Positions 17,411 to 26,125 of a DNA stretch of 64,000 bases are shown here, piece by piece (position 1 is the stretch's first letter; the number at the start of each line of letters is the position of its first letter). The notes beneath the pieces are model-generated. The model was given only the letters and a program-made list of their open reading frames with translations, was not told where the DNA came from and ran no database searches. The stretch is taken from positions 124,001-188,000 of the forward strand of contig NZ_AFNU02000001.1 of the NCBI RefSeq assembly GCF_000215935.2, written 5' to 3'. Source of the stretch: Haloplasma contractile SSD-17B (GTDB taxonomy: Bacteria; Bacillota_I; Bacilli_A; Haloplasmatales; Haloplasmataceae). The position numbers and the translations under genes are program-made.

Positions 17411-17968
17411 ATGCCTGAAACGATTTTATTAAATACAGAAGAAAAAATGGATAAATCGATTGAATCATTACGTCATGAATTAGCAACTGTAAGAACAGGA
17501 CGTGCTAATCCATCATTACTTGACCGTGTGTCAGTAGTATATTATGGAGCTCCATCGCCATTAAACCAGGTAGCGTCTATCACGGTTCCTGAAGCTCGTC
17601 AATTATTAATTAAGCCATACGATAAGTCTATTTTAGGTGACATCGAGCGTGCTATAAATGAAGCGAACTTAGGTTTAAACCCTAATAATGACGGAAATAT
17701 TATCCGAATTTCAATACCTTCTCTTACTGAAGAACGCCGTAAAGAACTTGCAAAGGTAGTTCATAAGTATGGTGAAGAAGGTAAAGTAGCAATCCGTAAT
17801 GTCCGTCGAGACTCAAATGATGCACTTAAAAAAATGAATAAGAATGGTGATTTAACTGACGATGATTTAAAAGGTTATCAAGATGATGTACAGGAATTAA
17901 CTGATCAATATATTAGCAAAATTGAAAATATGGTATCAGAAAAAGAACAGGATCTTATGACTGTTTAA
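17411..17968 (+). CDS. frr: Ribosome recycling factor
   Basis: The 185-residue factor splits post-termination ribosomes together with EF-G. It shows the family features LATVRTGRANPSLLDRV, YYGAPSPLNQVAS and RNVRRDSNDALKK. Length is exactly typical. AAGGGGAG overlaps the 3' end of pyrH. Confidence 0.97.
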   Translation: MPETILLNTEEKMDKSIESLRHELATVRTGRANPSLLDRVSVVYYGAPSPLNQVASITVPEARQLLIKPYDKSILGDIERAINEANLGLNPNNDGNIIRISIPSLTEERRKELAKVVHKYGEEGKVAIRNVRRDSNDALKKMNKNGDLTDDDLKGYQDDVQELTDQYISKIENMVSEKEQDLMTV

Positions 17969-17988
17969 TAGAGCTTAAATAGCATGGT

Positions 17989-18026
17989 AAAAACAACGTC
18001 TAGTCAATTGGACGTTGTTTTTTTTT
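17989..18026 (+). terminator. Intrinsic terminator after frr
   Basis: AAAAACAACGTC pairs with GACGTTGTTTTT and is followed by more T. It separates the ribosome-related operon from the DUF1576 gene. Confidence 0.85.
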
Positions 18027-18230
18027 AGACGCTTTTTGTTAATCTAACAGTATTCTTATAAAATGAATTAAACAGGTTAATGTATCAAAAAACCTACTCT
18101 GTAAGAAAATAAACTGTTAAACATAAAAAAAATTGACATGTTGTATACTAATTGTTGAAGTCTTTACAATATACTGGTAAACTATTAATAAATTGAATAA
18201 GAATAGTAAAATAATAGGGGAGCTTATTGT

Positions 18231-19511
18231 ATGATCTATAAATTAAAGAAAAACATGAACCGTACACAGGATGTATCGAATAATGTTAAGGTACTTATAA
18301 TAACAGTCTATGCTGCCTCTTTAATATTATTTGGCCTTATAGTCGGAGATGGCCCTCGTAAGATATTAGAAGGACTTTATCAAATTATAATCCAGTCTGA
18401 TATTTTGATTTCTGATTATATTGGCGTTGGAGGTATAGGAGCAGCTTTTGTTAATTCTGGGTTAATTACCTTGATTTTTATATTTATATTATATAAGATG
18501 AAAATTCAATTTAATGGAGCTGCCGTTACAGCGTTGTTTTTAATTGCTGGTTTCTCTTTATTTGGTAAAAACCTATTTAATGTTTGGTTTGTTGTAGTAG
18601 GTGTCTTTTTATATGCGAAAGTACAGAGAGAACGATTCTCAAAATATATTTATACCGCCTTGTTCGGAACCGCAATGGCACCTGTTGTAACTGAGTTAGT
18701 GTTCATTATATCTGCACCAACTTATGTTCGAATTCCGTTAGGTATAATAGTAGGTATTCTATTAGGTTTTATTTTACCCCCGCTAGCATCGTATCTAATA
18801 AGAGTACACCAGGGGTTTAATCTTTATAATATTGGGTTTACAGCTGGTGTGATTGGCTTAATTGTTTATGCTTTACTTAGGTCATATGAAGTAGAACTCG
18901 TACCTAGAGATGTGTGGTCTACAGGAAACAATACCATATTAGCTATTTATTTATCGTTAATGTTTATATCCATGATTGTTCTAGGTTTTTACCTAAATAA
19001 AAAATCGTTTAATAAATTAAAAGAAATTACTGAGTATACAGGCCGACTTGTTTCCGACTTTATTCTTCTAGAAGGTTTTGCCCCCACACTCATTAACATG
19101 GGTATTAATGGAATGATTGCATTAAGCTATGTGTTAATAGTGAAAGGAGATTTAAATGGCCCAACAATTGGAGGTATTTTTACAATAGTCGGGTTCAGTA
19201 GTTTTGGTAAACATCCGAAAAATATATTACCTATTATGCTTGGTGTCATCCTAGGTTCGTTATTAAAAAATGGTGACTTAAATGACCCAACTGTATTATT
19301 AGCAGCTCTATTCGGAACATCACTCGCGCCTATTGCTGGAGAATTTGGAATGCTTTTCGGAATATTAGCAGGATTCTTTCATTATTCAGTTGTTAGACAT
19401 GTTGGCCCCACACATGGAGGGTTAAATCTATACAATAATGGATTCTCTGCAGGGATTGTAGCAGCATTTCTAGTACCAATAATTGAGGCGTTTAGAAAGG
19501 ACGAAGACTGA
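18231..19511 (+). CDS. DUF1576 family multi-pass membrane protein
   Basis: The 426-residue integral membrane protein has about 10-12 hydrophobic segments. It shows internal similarity between halves: GFSLFGKNLFNVW matches GFSSFGKHPKNILP, and LFGTAMAPVVTEL matches LFGTSLAPIAGEF. VHQGFNLYNIGFTAG likewise matches THGGLNLYNNGFSAG. This inverted or direct duplication and the glycine-rich loops fit DUF1576, which looks like a transporter, though the substrate is unknown. AGGGGAG lies 8 bases before ATG 18231. The next gene overlaps its stop by one base (ATGA-type), so the two proteins are probably made together. Confidence 0.85.
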   Translation: MIYKLKKNMNRTQDVSNNVKVLIITVYAASLILFGLIVGDGPRKILEGLYQIIIQSDILISDYIGVGGIGAAFVNSGLITLIFIFILYKMKIQFNGAAVTALFLIAGFSLFGKNLFNVWFVVVGVFLYAKVQRERFSKYIYTALFGTAMAPVVTELVFIISAPTYVRIPLGIIVGILLGFILPPLASYLIRVHQGFNLYNIGFTAGVIGLIVYALLRSYEVELVPRDVWSTGNNTILAIYLSLMFISMIVLGFYLNKKSFNKLKEITEYTGRLVSDFILLEGFAPTLINMGINGMIALSYVLIVKGDLNGPTIGGIFTIVGFSSFGKHPKNILPIMLGVILGSLLKNGDLNDPTVLLAALFGTSLAPIAGEFGMLFGILAGFFHYSVVRHVGPTHGGLNLYNNGFSAGIVAAFLVPIIEAFRKDED

Positions 19512-19852
19512 TGAAACATGCGAAAAAAAGATTATTAAAAATTGTTGATGAATTATTAAACTATTTTTTTCTTATGGGTGCAACAAATCTGAATGTTAAC
19601 GTCAAAGAAGAAAAAGAACAATATGTTATATTCTTTGAAGGGAATTATAAGAAAAAGCATAAGAAAAAGATAGATCGCCTTGTCAGATGTTTAGAGTTTG
19701 CTAAACAAGAGGATATGGAAGAATACTTTTGGGAACTAGCAGGGGACTGTGATCTTGATAGTGAATTGTCGCTGGTTGGAATGATGACCGATGATATCGA
19801 AATTGATATCGGAGATGAAATCATTAAGATGAAATTAATTCGCTATAAATAA
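19511..19852 (+). CDS. Small cytosolic protein coupled to the DUF1576 membrane protein
   Basis: The 113-residue protein is charged and soluble. It has a basic middle segment (YKKKHKKKIDR) and an acidic C-terminal half (DCDLDSELSLVGMMTDDIEIDIG). Its ATG shares the A of the TGA of the DUF1576 gene, which indicates translational coupling and a likely shared role. I do not recognise a named family. Confidence 0.7.
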   Translation: MKHAKKRLLKIVDELLNYFFLMGATNLNVNVKEEKEQYVIFFEGNYKKKHKKKIDRLVRCLEFAKQEDMEEYFWELAGDCDLDSELSLVGMMTDDIEIDIGDEIIKMKLIRYK

Positions 19853-19984
19853 AATAGATAATCCTATAAATAACACAGATTTGTACTGATTTATGGTGAC
19901 TTTAGAAATATAAATCGTATCGAATCGAATCGGACATATACTAAGTATGATGAATGAGCTTGTTTATTAAGGATTTGACTAAAC

Positions 19985-20010
19985 TAGACCCTTTAATTAG
20001 GGTTTTTTTT
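19985..20010 (+). terminator. Intrinsic terminator after the DUF1576 pair
   Basis: A short stem (ACCCT with AGGGT) is followed by eight T. The stem is weak but the T tract is good. Confidence 0.65.
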
Positions 20011-20107
20011 ATAAATTTGAAAAAGTGTCCACAATAAGTGGAAAATATGGATAATTTATTATAAAATAAGTAAGATAGAAACATGTATTTACTGGAGGTA
20101 CTGGTAT

Positions 20108-20875
20108 ATGTTTTTTAAAAACAGAAATAAAAAATTGAAAAGAGAAATGTTAACCCAAATTGATAGAGGTGACGTACCGGGACATATAGCATTTATAATG
20201 GATGGAAATGGTAGATGGGCGAAAAAGAAAGGCTTACCTAGAACTGCTGGTCATATGGAAGGCGGTAAAGCCCTACTTAAGACGCTTGAAGAATGTATGG
20301 AACTCGGGATTAAAGCGGTAACGGTTTATGCATTTAGTACGGAAAATTGGAAAAGACCAAAAGAGGAAGTTGAGTATCTAATGGCACTTCCTAGAAAATA
20401 CATAAATAAATACTTGCCAATGCTTAAAGAACGTAATGTCGTGATGAATTTTATAGGGAACATTGAAGCGTTACCTGAACCGCTACAGAACGATATTGCT
20501 AAAAGCATAGAAGAAACAAAAGACAATAATGGAATTGTATTTACTATTGCAATAAACTATGGATCTCAAGATGAGCTTTTAGCTGCAACAAAGTTGATTT
20601 GTCAAGATGTAAAAGACGACATTGTATCTATTACAGATATCAATCAAGACTATTTTGAAACAAAGTTATTTACAAACGGATTACCTCCTGTTGACTTATT
20701 AGTGAGAACAAGTGGTGAAGTCAGAGTGAGTAATTTCTTATTATGGCAACTTGCATATACTGAATTTCACTTTACAGATACGTTGTGGCCGGATTTTAAC
20801 CAGGAAGAACTTTATAAAACAATTCTTGACTATCAAAATAGACAAAGACGATACGGTGGATTGAAAGGGGAATAA
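20108..20875 (+). CDS. uppS: Undecaprenyl diphosphate synthase (cis-prenyltransferase)
   Basis: The 255-residue enzyme makes the C55 lipid carrier for wall synthesis from FPP and IPP. It has the cis-prenyltransferase motifs MDGNGRWAKKKGLPRTAGH, YAFSTENWKRP and the late RTSGEVRVSNFLLWQ. TGGAGGT precedes ATG 20108. It opens the uppS-cdsA-dxr-rseP-proS run, the order found in B. subtilis. Confidence 0.96.
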   Translation: MFFKNRNKKLKREMLTQIDRGDVPGHIAFIMDGNGRWAKKKGLPRTAGHMEGGKALLKTLEECMELGIKAVTVYAFSTENWKRPKEEVEYLMALPRKYINKYLPMLKERNVVMNFIGNIEALPEPLQNDIAKSIEETKDNNGIVFTIAINYGSQDELLAATKLICQDVKDDIVSITDINQDYFETKLFTNGLPPVDLLVRTSGEVRVSNFLLWQLAYTEFHFTDTLWPDFNQEELYKTILDYQNRQRRYGGLKGE

Positions 20876-20877
20876 CG

Positions 20878-21741
20878 ATGAAACAACGAACCATTACTGC
20901 AGTTTTAATACTAACAGTACTAATCACAACAGTACTAGTTGATTTAAATTATAATACACCTTTTCTTTATATTTTAGCTATACTACTAGCACTAGTTGCA
21001 ACTAAAGAAATGATTTCAATGAAGGAAACAGTTAAACAACTACCAATAGAAATACACGTATTTTCATATTTTGCTGTTCTGTATCTAATGTTTACTAATT
21101 TATCAATAGAAGGAGAAGGACGGCTATTTATGATCTTCTCAGTACTTGATTTACAGTTCACTTTACATAGTATGGCGTTTTTATGTCTATTTGTGTTTCT
21201 AGTCATGGTATTTAGAGAGCGATTCAGTGTAAATGATGCAGGTTTTATCCTTTTATCGGTTATGTATGTGGGGATTACCTTTCATGCATTAATCTATATT
21301 TATAATATGGGACTTAATTTTCTGTTATATGTTGTATTAGTTACAACTCTGACTGATACGTTTGCTTATTTTGTGGGAAGATTGATTGGTAAACATAAAT
21401 TGGCCCCTAAAATAAGTCCTAAGAAAACGATTGAAGGTTCTGTTGGTGGTGTTATAGTTTCTACAACTATAGCTAGTATCTTTGCTTACAGCACAATTAT
21501 GCCAGAGATACAATTCTACTATATAATCATTATTACGTTTGTGATTTCTATATTGGCCCAAATAGGTGATTTAGTTGCATCGTCAATGAAGCGTCGTTAT
21601 AATATAAAAGACTTTGGTACAATATTTCCCGGTCATGGTGGCGTATTAGATCGCCTAGATAGCACATTGTATGCTTCACTTGCTTTTTTCTATGTGATCA
21701 ACATTCTTGGATACTTTAATATTTTAATTTATAATATCTAG
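20878..21741 (+). CDS. cdsA: Phosphatidate cytidylyltransferase (CDP-diacylglycerol synthase)
   Basis: The 287-residue multi-pass membrane enzyme converts phosphatidate and CTP to CDP-diacylglycerol. The C-terminal signature is clear: SSMKRRYNIKDFGTIFPGHG followed by GVLDRLDS. It starts 2 bases after uppS. About eight hydrophobic segments occupy the rest. Confidence 0.95.
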   Translation: MKQRTITAVLILTVLITTVLVDLNYNTPFLYILAILLALVATKEMISMKETVKQLPIEIHVFSYFAVLYLMFTNLSIEGEGRLFMIFSVLDLQFTLHSMAFLCLFVFLVMVFRERFSVNDAGFILLSVMYVGITFHALIYIYNMGLNFLLYVVLVTTLTDTFAYFVGRLIGKHKLAPKISPKKTIEGSVGGVIVSTTIASIFAYSTIMPEIQFYYIIIITFVISILAQIGDLVASSMKRRYNIKDFGTIFPGHGGVLDRLDSTLYASLAFFYVINILGYFNILIYNI

Positions 21742-21771
21742 AATAACCAAAAATAATATAGGGTGATTTTA

Positions 21772-22935
21772 TTGAAAAAAAATATCTTTTTATTAGGTGG
21801 AACAGGTTCGATTGGATTACAAACGTTAGATGTCATTAGACATAATAAACAACGCTATCAACTATGCACATTAGCCGCTGGTCGTAATATCTCAAAAACA
21901 ATTGAAATTATTGACGAATTTAATCCACTGTTTGTATCCGTAACGAGAGAGCAGGATGCTAGACAGCTACAGGCACTGTATCCACATATAGTAATGGACT
22001 ATGGTGAGCAAGGCCTTATACAAGCTGCCACATTTGAACCAAACAACAATTATGAAAACCTTGTAGTGACTGCAGTTGTTGGATCAGTCGGTTTAGTACC
22101 AACAGTAGAGGCTATTAAAAAGGGATATAATCTTGCTATTGCTAACAAGGAAACACTTGTGACAGCAGGACATATTATTATGCATTTAGCTAACAAACAT
22201 AATGTTACTATAATGCCAATTGATAGCGAACATTCAGCATTGTTTCAATGTCTAAATGGTGAAAATGATAAAAAGATAAAAGACTTAATCATTACAGCAA
22301 GTGGAGGATCGTTTAGAGACCGTACAAGAGAAGAGTTAGAAGGTGTATCGGTGAAACAGGCGCTTAGTCATCCTAACTGGTCTATGGGTTCTAAAATTAC
22401 AATTGATTCTGCTACTATGATGAATAAAGGTTTAGAAGTAATTGAGGCTCATTGGTTATATAATGTGCCCTACGAGCACATTAAGACCGTTTTGCATCGG
22501 GAAAGTATCGTGCACTCTATGGTTGAGTTTGTTGATACGAGCATAATGGCGCAGTTGGGTACACCTGATATGCGAATTCCTATTCAGTATGCATTAAGTT
22601 ACCCTGAGCGTATAGAACTTAAAAATGCAAAATCACTGAATGTATGGGAATTAGGGTCACTTCATTTCGAACCATTAGATTTTAATCGGTTTCCATGTCT
22701 CAAATATGCGTATGATTCTGGTCAGACCGGCGGAACGATGACAACCGTTTTAAACGCAAGTAATGAAGCGGCTGTATCTTTATTTCTAAATGAAAAAATA
22801 AATTTTTTAGATATAGAAACAATTGTTTATAATGAATTAGAATCTCATAATGTAATAAAAAATCCGTCACTTGACGATATACGAGCAGTTGATTCTGAAA
22901 TAAAAGAAAAGATAAAGACAAATTCGTCATTATAA
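21772..22935 (+). CDS. dxr: 1-deoxy-D-xylulose 5-phosphate reductoisomerase
   Basis: The 387-residue enzyme of the MEP pathway supplies IPP for UppS. The NADPH-binding LLGGTGSIGLQTLDVI is at the N terminus. The metal and substrate motifs NKETLVTAGH, PIDSEHSALFQCL and TASGGSFRDRT follow. The start is TTG 21772 behind the ribosome site GGGTGA. The upstream GTG 21763 overlaps that site. Confidence 0.95.
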   Translation: MKKNIFLLGGTGSIGLQTLDVIRHNKQRYQLCTLAAGRNISKTIEIIDEFNPLFVSVTREQDARQLQALYPHIVMDYGEQGLIQAATFEPNNNYENLVVTAVVGSVGLVPTVEAIKKGYNLAIANKETLVTAGHIIMHLANKHNVTIMPIDSEHSALFQCLNGENDKKIKDLIITASGGSFRDRTREELEGVSVKQALSHPNWSMGSKITIDSATMMNKGLEVIEAHWLYNVPYEHIKTVLHRESIVHSMVEFVDTSIMAQLGTPDMRIPIQYALSYPERIELKNAKSLNVWELGSLHFEPLDFNRFPCLKYAYDSGQTGGTMTTVLNASNEAAVSLFLNEKINFLDIETIVYNELESHNVIKNPSLDDIRAVDSEIKEKIKTNSSL

Positions 22936-23129
22936 AATAGATTTTTTAATATATGTTATATAGAATAGAGAGAAGTGACTATGTTTTAAATAGGCTATAT
23001 TTTATCGTTTGAGATAACAGTTTATCATCAGTAGACAAAGATTAATAAGCATTTTTGACGATTAAATGTATAGACTAAAATGAATGAAGAGATAATTAAA
23101 TCGATCTTTATTTAGTGTTAACATCGAGA

Positions 23130-23151
23130 GCTCGAGATGTGAAATTCGAGC
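23130..23151 (+). other. Small hairpin directly before the rseP ribosome site
   Basis: GCTCGA (23130-23135) pairs with TCGAGC (23146-23151) over a 10-nt loop. The hairpin ends 7 bases before AAAGGAGC and has no T tract. The 238-base dxr-rseP gap otherwise holds only a weak TTGACG/TAAAAT pair (23055-23081, 15-base spacing). Confidence 0.35.
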
Positions 23152-23173
23152 ATTTTGAAAGGAGCATAAGACC

Positions 23174-24745
23174 ATGTTATATATTATTTTATTTATATTA
23201 GTACTTGGTATAATTATTCTTGTTCATGAATTCGGACACTTCTTGTTTGCTAAACGAGCAGGTATATTGTGTCACGAATTTGCGATTGGGATGGGTCCAA
23301 TTTTATGGAAAAAGCGTAAAGGAGAGACTTTGTATACAATCAGAGCCATACCACTAGGTGGTTATGTTATGATGGCTGGTGAGGAAATAGATGAATCGCG
23401 TATTAGTGAAGGACAAAATGTCAAATTAATGATCAAAAACGGAATGGTCGAAAAGATTGTATTAACAGATTCTTCGGAGTATAGTGCAGCTATCCCCGCT
23501 ACAATAGCACATTTTGATCTTTATGGTGAAAACGGTAATCCGCTTTATATCGAGTATACGACACCTGATCATCGTGAACAAACGAAACGAGTAAGGGTAA
23601 AACGAGATGCGGTTTATATATTAGGGAAAGACAATGAACAATTGATATCACCATACGAACGTAGTTTTGAGTCGAAGAAATGGTTGGACAAATTTTTAAC
23701 CGTTGTTATGGGAGCAGGATTTAACTTTATCTTTGCTATTATCCTATTCTTCATAATTGGACTATTTAACGGTGTTCCTACAGGTGAAAATTTAGTTGGT
23801 GACTTAAATAAATCGGGGCTAAGACCCGAGATATCTCCTGCAGTAGATCACTTTGAACGTGGCGATCGTATCACCGAGTTGAATGACGAGTCCGTTGAAG
23901 ACTGGTCGGACATTAGTGAAAATATGGCTGATTTTGATGGTGGAACGTTAAATTACACGATTAAACGTGATGGAAAAGAGATTACTGGTCAGTTAACACC
24001 ACTTATTTACATTGCAACATTAGGTATCTATAGTGACAAAGATGTTAATAATGACGTGATCATCGGTGACATTGTACCGAATGCTAAGGCAGATAAAGAA
24101 GGATTCAGAATTGGTGATGATATTACTCATATAAATAATGTGAAGGTTGAAAATTGGAATGAAGCTAAGACACAATTTGAAGACTATTATAATGGAGAAG
24201 AAATCACGATTACGGTTGTGCGTGGTAATGAGAAAATTACCAAAGAGCTTATTTTAGGGAAGGCATTAGCTGCAGAAAATGTTGCTGGCTATGTGATTGG
24301 GATTAACTCATATTCTGAAAGAGGACTATTGCCTTCTATTAAATATGGCTTTACCGGTATGATTAATACAATTCGTTTTGTAATCTTAAACTTACAAATG
24401 TTATTTGGACATGAAGATGTAGGAGTCGGAGATCTTGCCGGTCCTCTAGGAATATTTGATTTAACAAAATCTGCGGCAATGTCCGGAAATACAGCAGGAC
24501 AGCGAATTATTAGTGTATTATCATTTATGGCATTAATAAGTGCTAACATAGGTTTCGTTAATTTATTACCAATCCCAGCATTAGACGGAGGGCGCCTAAT
24601 TTTTCTAATTATTGAAGGAATTCTTCGTAAACGAATTCCACGCAAAGTAGAAAACTATATTCACATGGTTGGATTTATTTTACTCATGCTTTTATTCGTC
24701 TATGTAACAGGGAATGATATACTACGAATGATCGGACTTAAATAA
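23174..24745 (+). CDS. rseP: Site-2 zinc metalloprotease RseP/RasP
   Basis: The 523-residue intramembrane protease cleaves anti-sigma factors and signal-peptide remnants. The active site His18-Glu19-x-x-His22 (LVHEFGHFLFAKR) is in TM1 and the second metal motif LPIPALDGGR is near the C terminus. Between TM2 (about 178-198) and TM3 lie two PDZ-like regions, one around AVDHFERGDRITELN and one around KADKEGFRIGDDITHIN. The protein is about 100 residues longer than B. subtilis RasP because of the extra PDZ copy and an insert before TM2. AAAGGAGC precedes ATG 23174. Confidence 0.95.
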   Translation: MLYIILFILVLGIIILVHEFGHFLFAKRAGILCHEFAIGMGPILWKKRKGETLYTIRAIPLGGYVMMAGEEIDESRISEGQNVKLMIKNGMVEKIVLTDSSEYSAAIPATIAHFDLYGENGNPLYIEYTTPDHREQTKRVRVKRDAVYILGKDNEQLISPYERSFESKKWLDKFLTVVMGAGFNFIFAIILFFIIGLFNGVPTGENLVGDLNKSGLRPEISPAVDHFERGDRITELNDESVEDWSDISENMADFDGGTLNYTIKRDGKEITGQLTPLIYIATLGIYSDKDVNNDVIIGDIVPNAKADKEGFRIGDDITHINNVKVENWNEAKTQFEDYYNGEEITITVVRGNEKITKELILGKALAAENVAGYVIGINSYSERGLLPSIKYGFTGMINTIRFVILNLQMLFGHEDVGVGDLAGPLGIFDLTKSAAMSGNTAGQRIISVLSFMALISANIGFVNLLPIPALDGGRLIFLIIEGILRKRIPRKVENYIHMVGFILLMLLFVYVTGNDILRMIGLK

Positions 24746-24759
24746 AGGAGTGTTATTAA

Positions 24760-25998
24760 ATGAAGCAAAGTTTAACGTTTATACCAACGCTTAGAGAAGC
24801 ACCAAAAGAAGCTGAAATTGCATCCCATAAACTTCTCTTAAGAGCAGGTTTTATTAAACAGATTGCTGCTGGTGTTTATACGTACTTACCATTAGGACTA
24901 AGAGTCTTAAGAAAAATTGAATCTATTATCCGAGAAGAATTAGAAGCAATTGGATGTTCTGAACTACTAATGCCCGCTATGCAACCTGCAGAACTTTGGA
25001 AGGAAAGTGGTCGATGGGATGATTATGGTCAAACAATGATGCGTATGAAAGATCGACATGATCGGGATTTTGCATTAGGACCTACGCATGAAGAAGTCAT
25101 CACTTATGTTATAAGAGACTATCTTAACTCTTACAAAAAAATGCCGCTTGCTCTATATCAAATACAAACAAAATTCCGAGATGAATTAAGACCCCGTTTT
25201 GGGCTAATGCGTGGGCGTGAGTTTGTTATGAAAGATGCCTATTCATTCCATACGAATGAAGAGTCTTTAGATGAGTGGTATCAGAATTTTAAACAAGCCT
25301 ATATTAATATCTTTGACCGTTGTAAACTTGAATTTAGAATGGTAGATGCTGATAATGGAGATATGGGTGGAAGCGAATCAACAGAGTTTATGGTATTGAA
25401 TAAGATAGGGGAAGACACTATTGTATATTCTGATTCTTCTGATTTTGCTTCTAATATTGAAGTGCACAATTTAGAAGAGGGAGCTAAGTCACCTGATGGG
25501 AACGGTACAATTAAACATGCTAAAGGAATTGAAGTAGGGCACGTGTTTAAACTTGGTGCTAAGTATTCGGAAAAAATGAATGCTATGTTCATAAATGAAA
25601 ATCAAAAAAGACATCCAGTTCTAATGGGATGCTATGGAATAGGTGTTAGTCGTGTTATGATGGCAATCATTGAGCAGTACAACGATGAGAATGGAATCGT
25701 ATGGCCTAAAGAATTAGCTCCATTTGACGTTCATCTAATCTGTATCGATCCTAGAAAAGATGAGCAAAGTCAAGCTGCTGAAAAACTATATAACGAGTTT
25801 ATGAAAAATAAAATTGACGTTTTATACGATGATCGAAGAGAAAGACCAGGTGTGAAGTTCTCAGATGCTGACTTAATTGGAATCCCTGTAAGAATTACAG
25901 TTGGTAGAGGAATCAAAGATGGAAAAGTTGAAGTTAAGTACCGTAATCGCGACGAAGTAATAGAAGTAGATATAGATGAAGTAAAAAATAATCTATAA
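24760..25998 (+). CDS. proS: Prolyl-tRNA synthetase lacking the INS editing domain
   Basis: The 412-residue class II synthetase charges tRNA-Pro. Class II motifs are present: the [11 protein letters not shown] region, [17 protein letters not shown] (motif 2), and [15 protein letters not shown] (motif 3), then the anticodon-binding domain. Bacterial-type ProRS is normally about 570 residues, with a roughly 180-residue INS domain that deacylates Ala-tRNA-Pro. Here the sequence passes from [14 protein letters not shown] to [14 protein letters not shown] through only about 30 residues. No frameshift is needed, so the deletion is clean. It starts 14 bases after rseP. Confidence 0.95.
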   Translation: MKQSLTFIPTLREAPKEAEIASHKLLLRAGFIKQIAAGVYTYLPLGLRVLRKIESIIREELEAIGCSELLMPAMQPAELWKESGRWDDYGQTMMRMKDRHDRDFALGPTHEEVITYVIRDYLNSYKKMPLALYQIQTKFRDELRPRFGLMRGREFVMKDAYSFHTNEESLDEWYQNFKQAYINIFDRCKLEFRMVDADNGDMGGSESTEFMVLNKIGEDTIVYSDSSDFASNIEVHNLEEGAKSPDGNGTIKHAKGIEVGHVFKLGAKYSEKMNAMFINENQKRHPVLMGCYGIGVSRVMMAIIEQYNDENGIVWPKELAPFDVHLICIDPRKDEQSQAAEKLYNEFMKNKIDVLYDDRRERPGVKFSDADLIGIPVRITVGRGIKDGKVEVKYRNRDEVIEVDIDEVKNNL

Positions 25999-26002
25999 TC
26001 TT

Positions 26003-26043
26003 AAAAATACTTAAGGGAATACACTCCCTTAAGTATTTTTTTT
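26003..26043 (+). terminator. Intrinsic terminator after proS
   Basis: A 16-bp perfect stem (AAAAATACTTAAGGGA with its complement), a 6-nt loop and a T tract. Confidence 0.9.
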
Positions 26044-26064
26044 GCCAAAACTCGACATTTTATA

Positions 26065-26091
26065 TTGAAAATTTATTTATTTTAATATACT
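26065..26091 (+). promoter_or_regulatory. Promoter candidate for the membrane HD-GYP-like gene
   Basis: TTGAAA (26065-26070) and TATACT (26086-26091) are separated by 15 bases, which is short. TACTAT at 26088 would give 17. Confidence 0.45.
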
Positions 26092-26125
26092 ATTAAATTA
26101 CAAGACATACTAAAAGGTGAAGTTT

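Noticed and set aside
18133-18175. TTGACA upstream of the DUF1576 gene
   Set aside because: No -10 lies at 15-19 bases; TATACT at 18144 and at 18170 are too near or too far.
24289-24645. 118-codon frame on the minus strand of rseP
   Set aside because: Shadow of a conserved gene; no ribosome site and no recognisable product.
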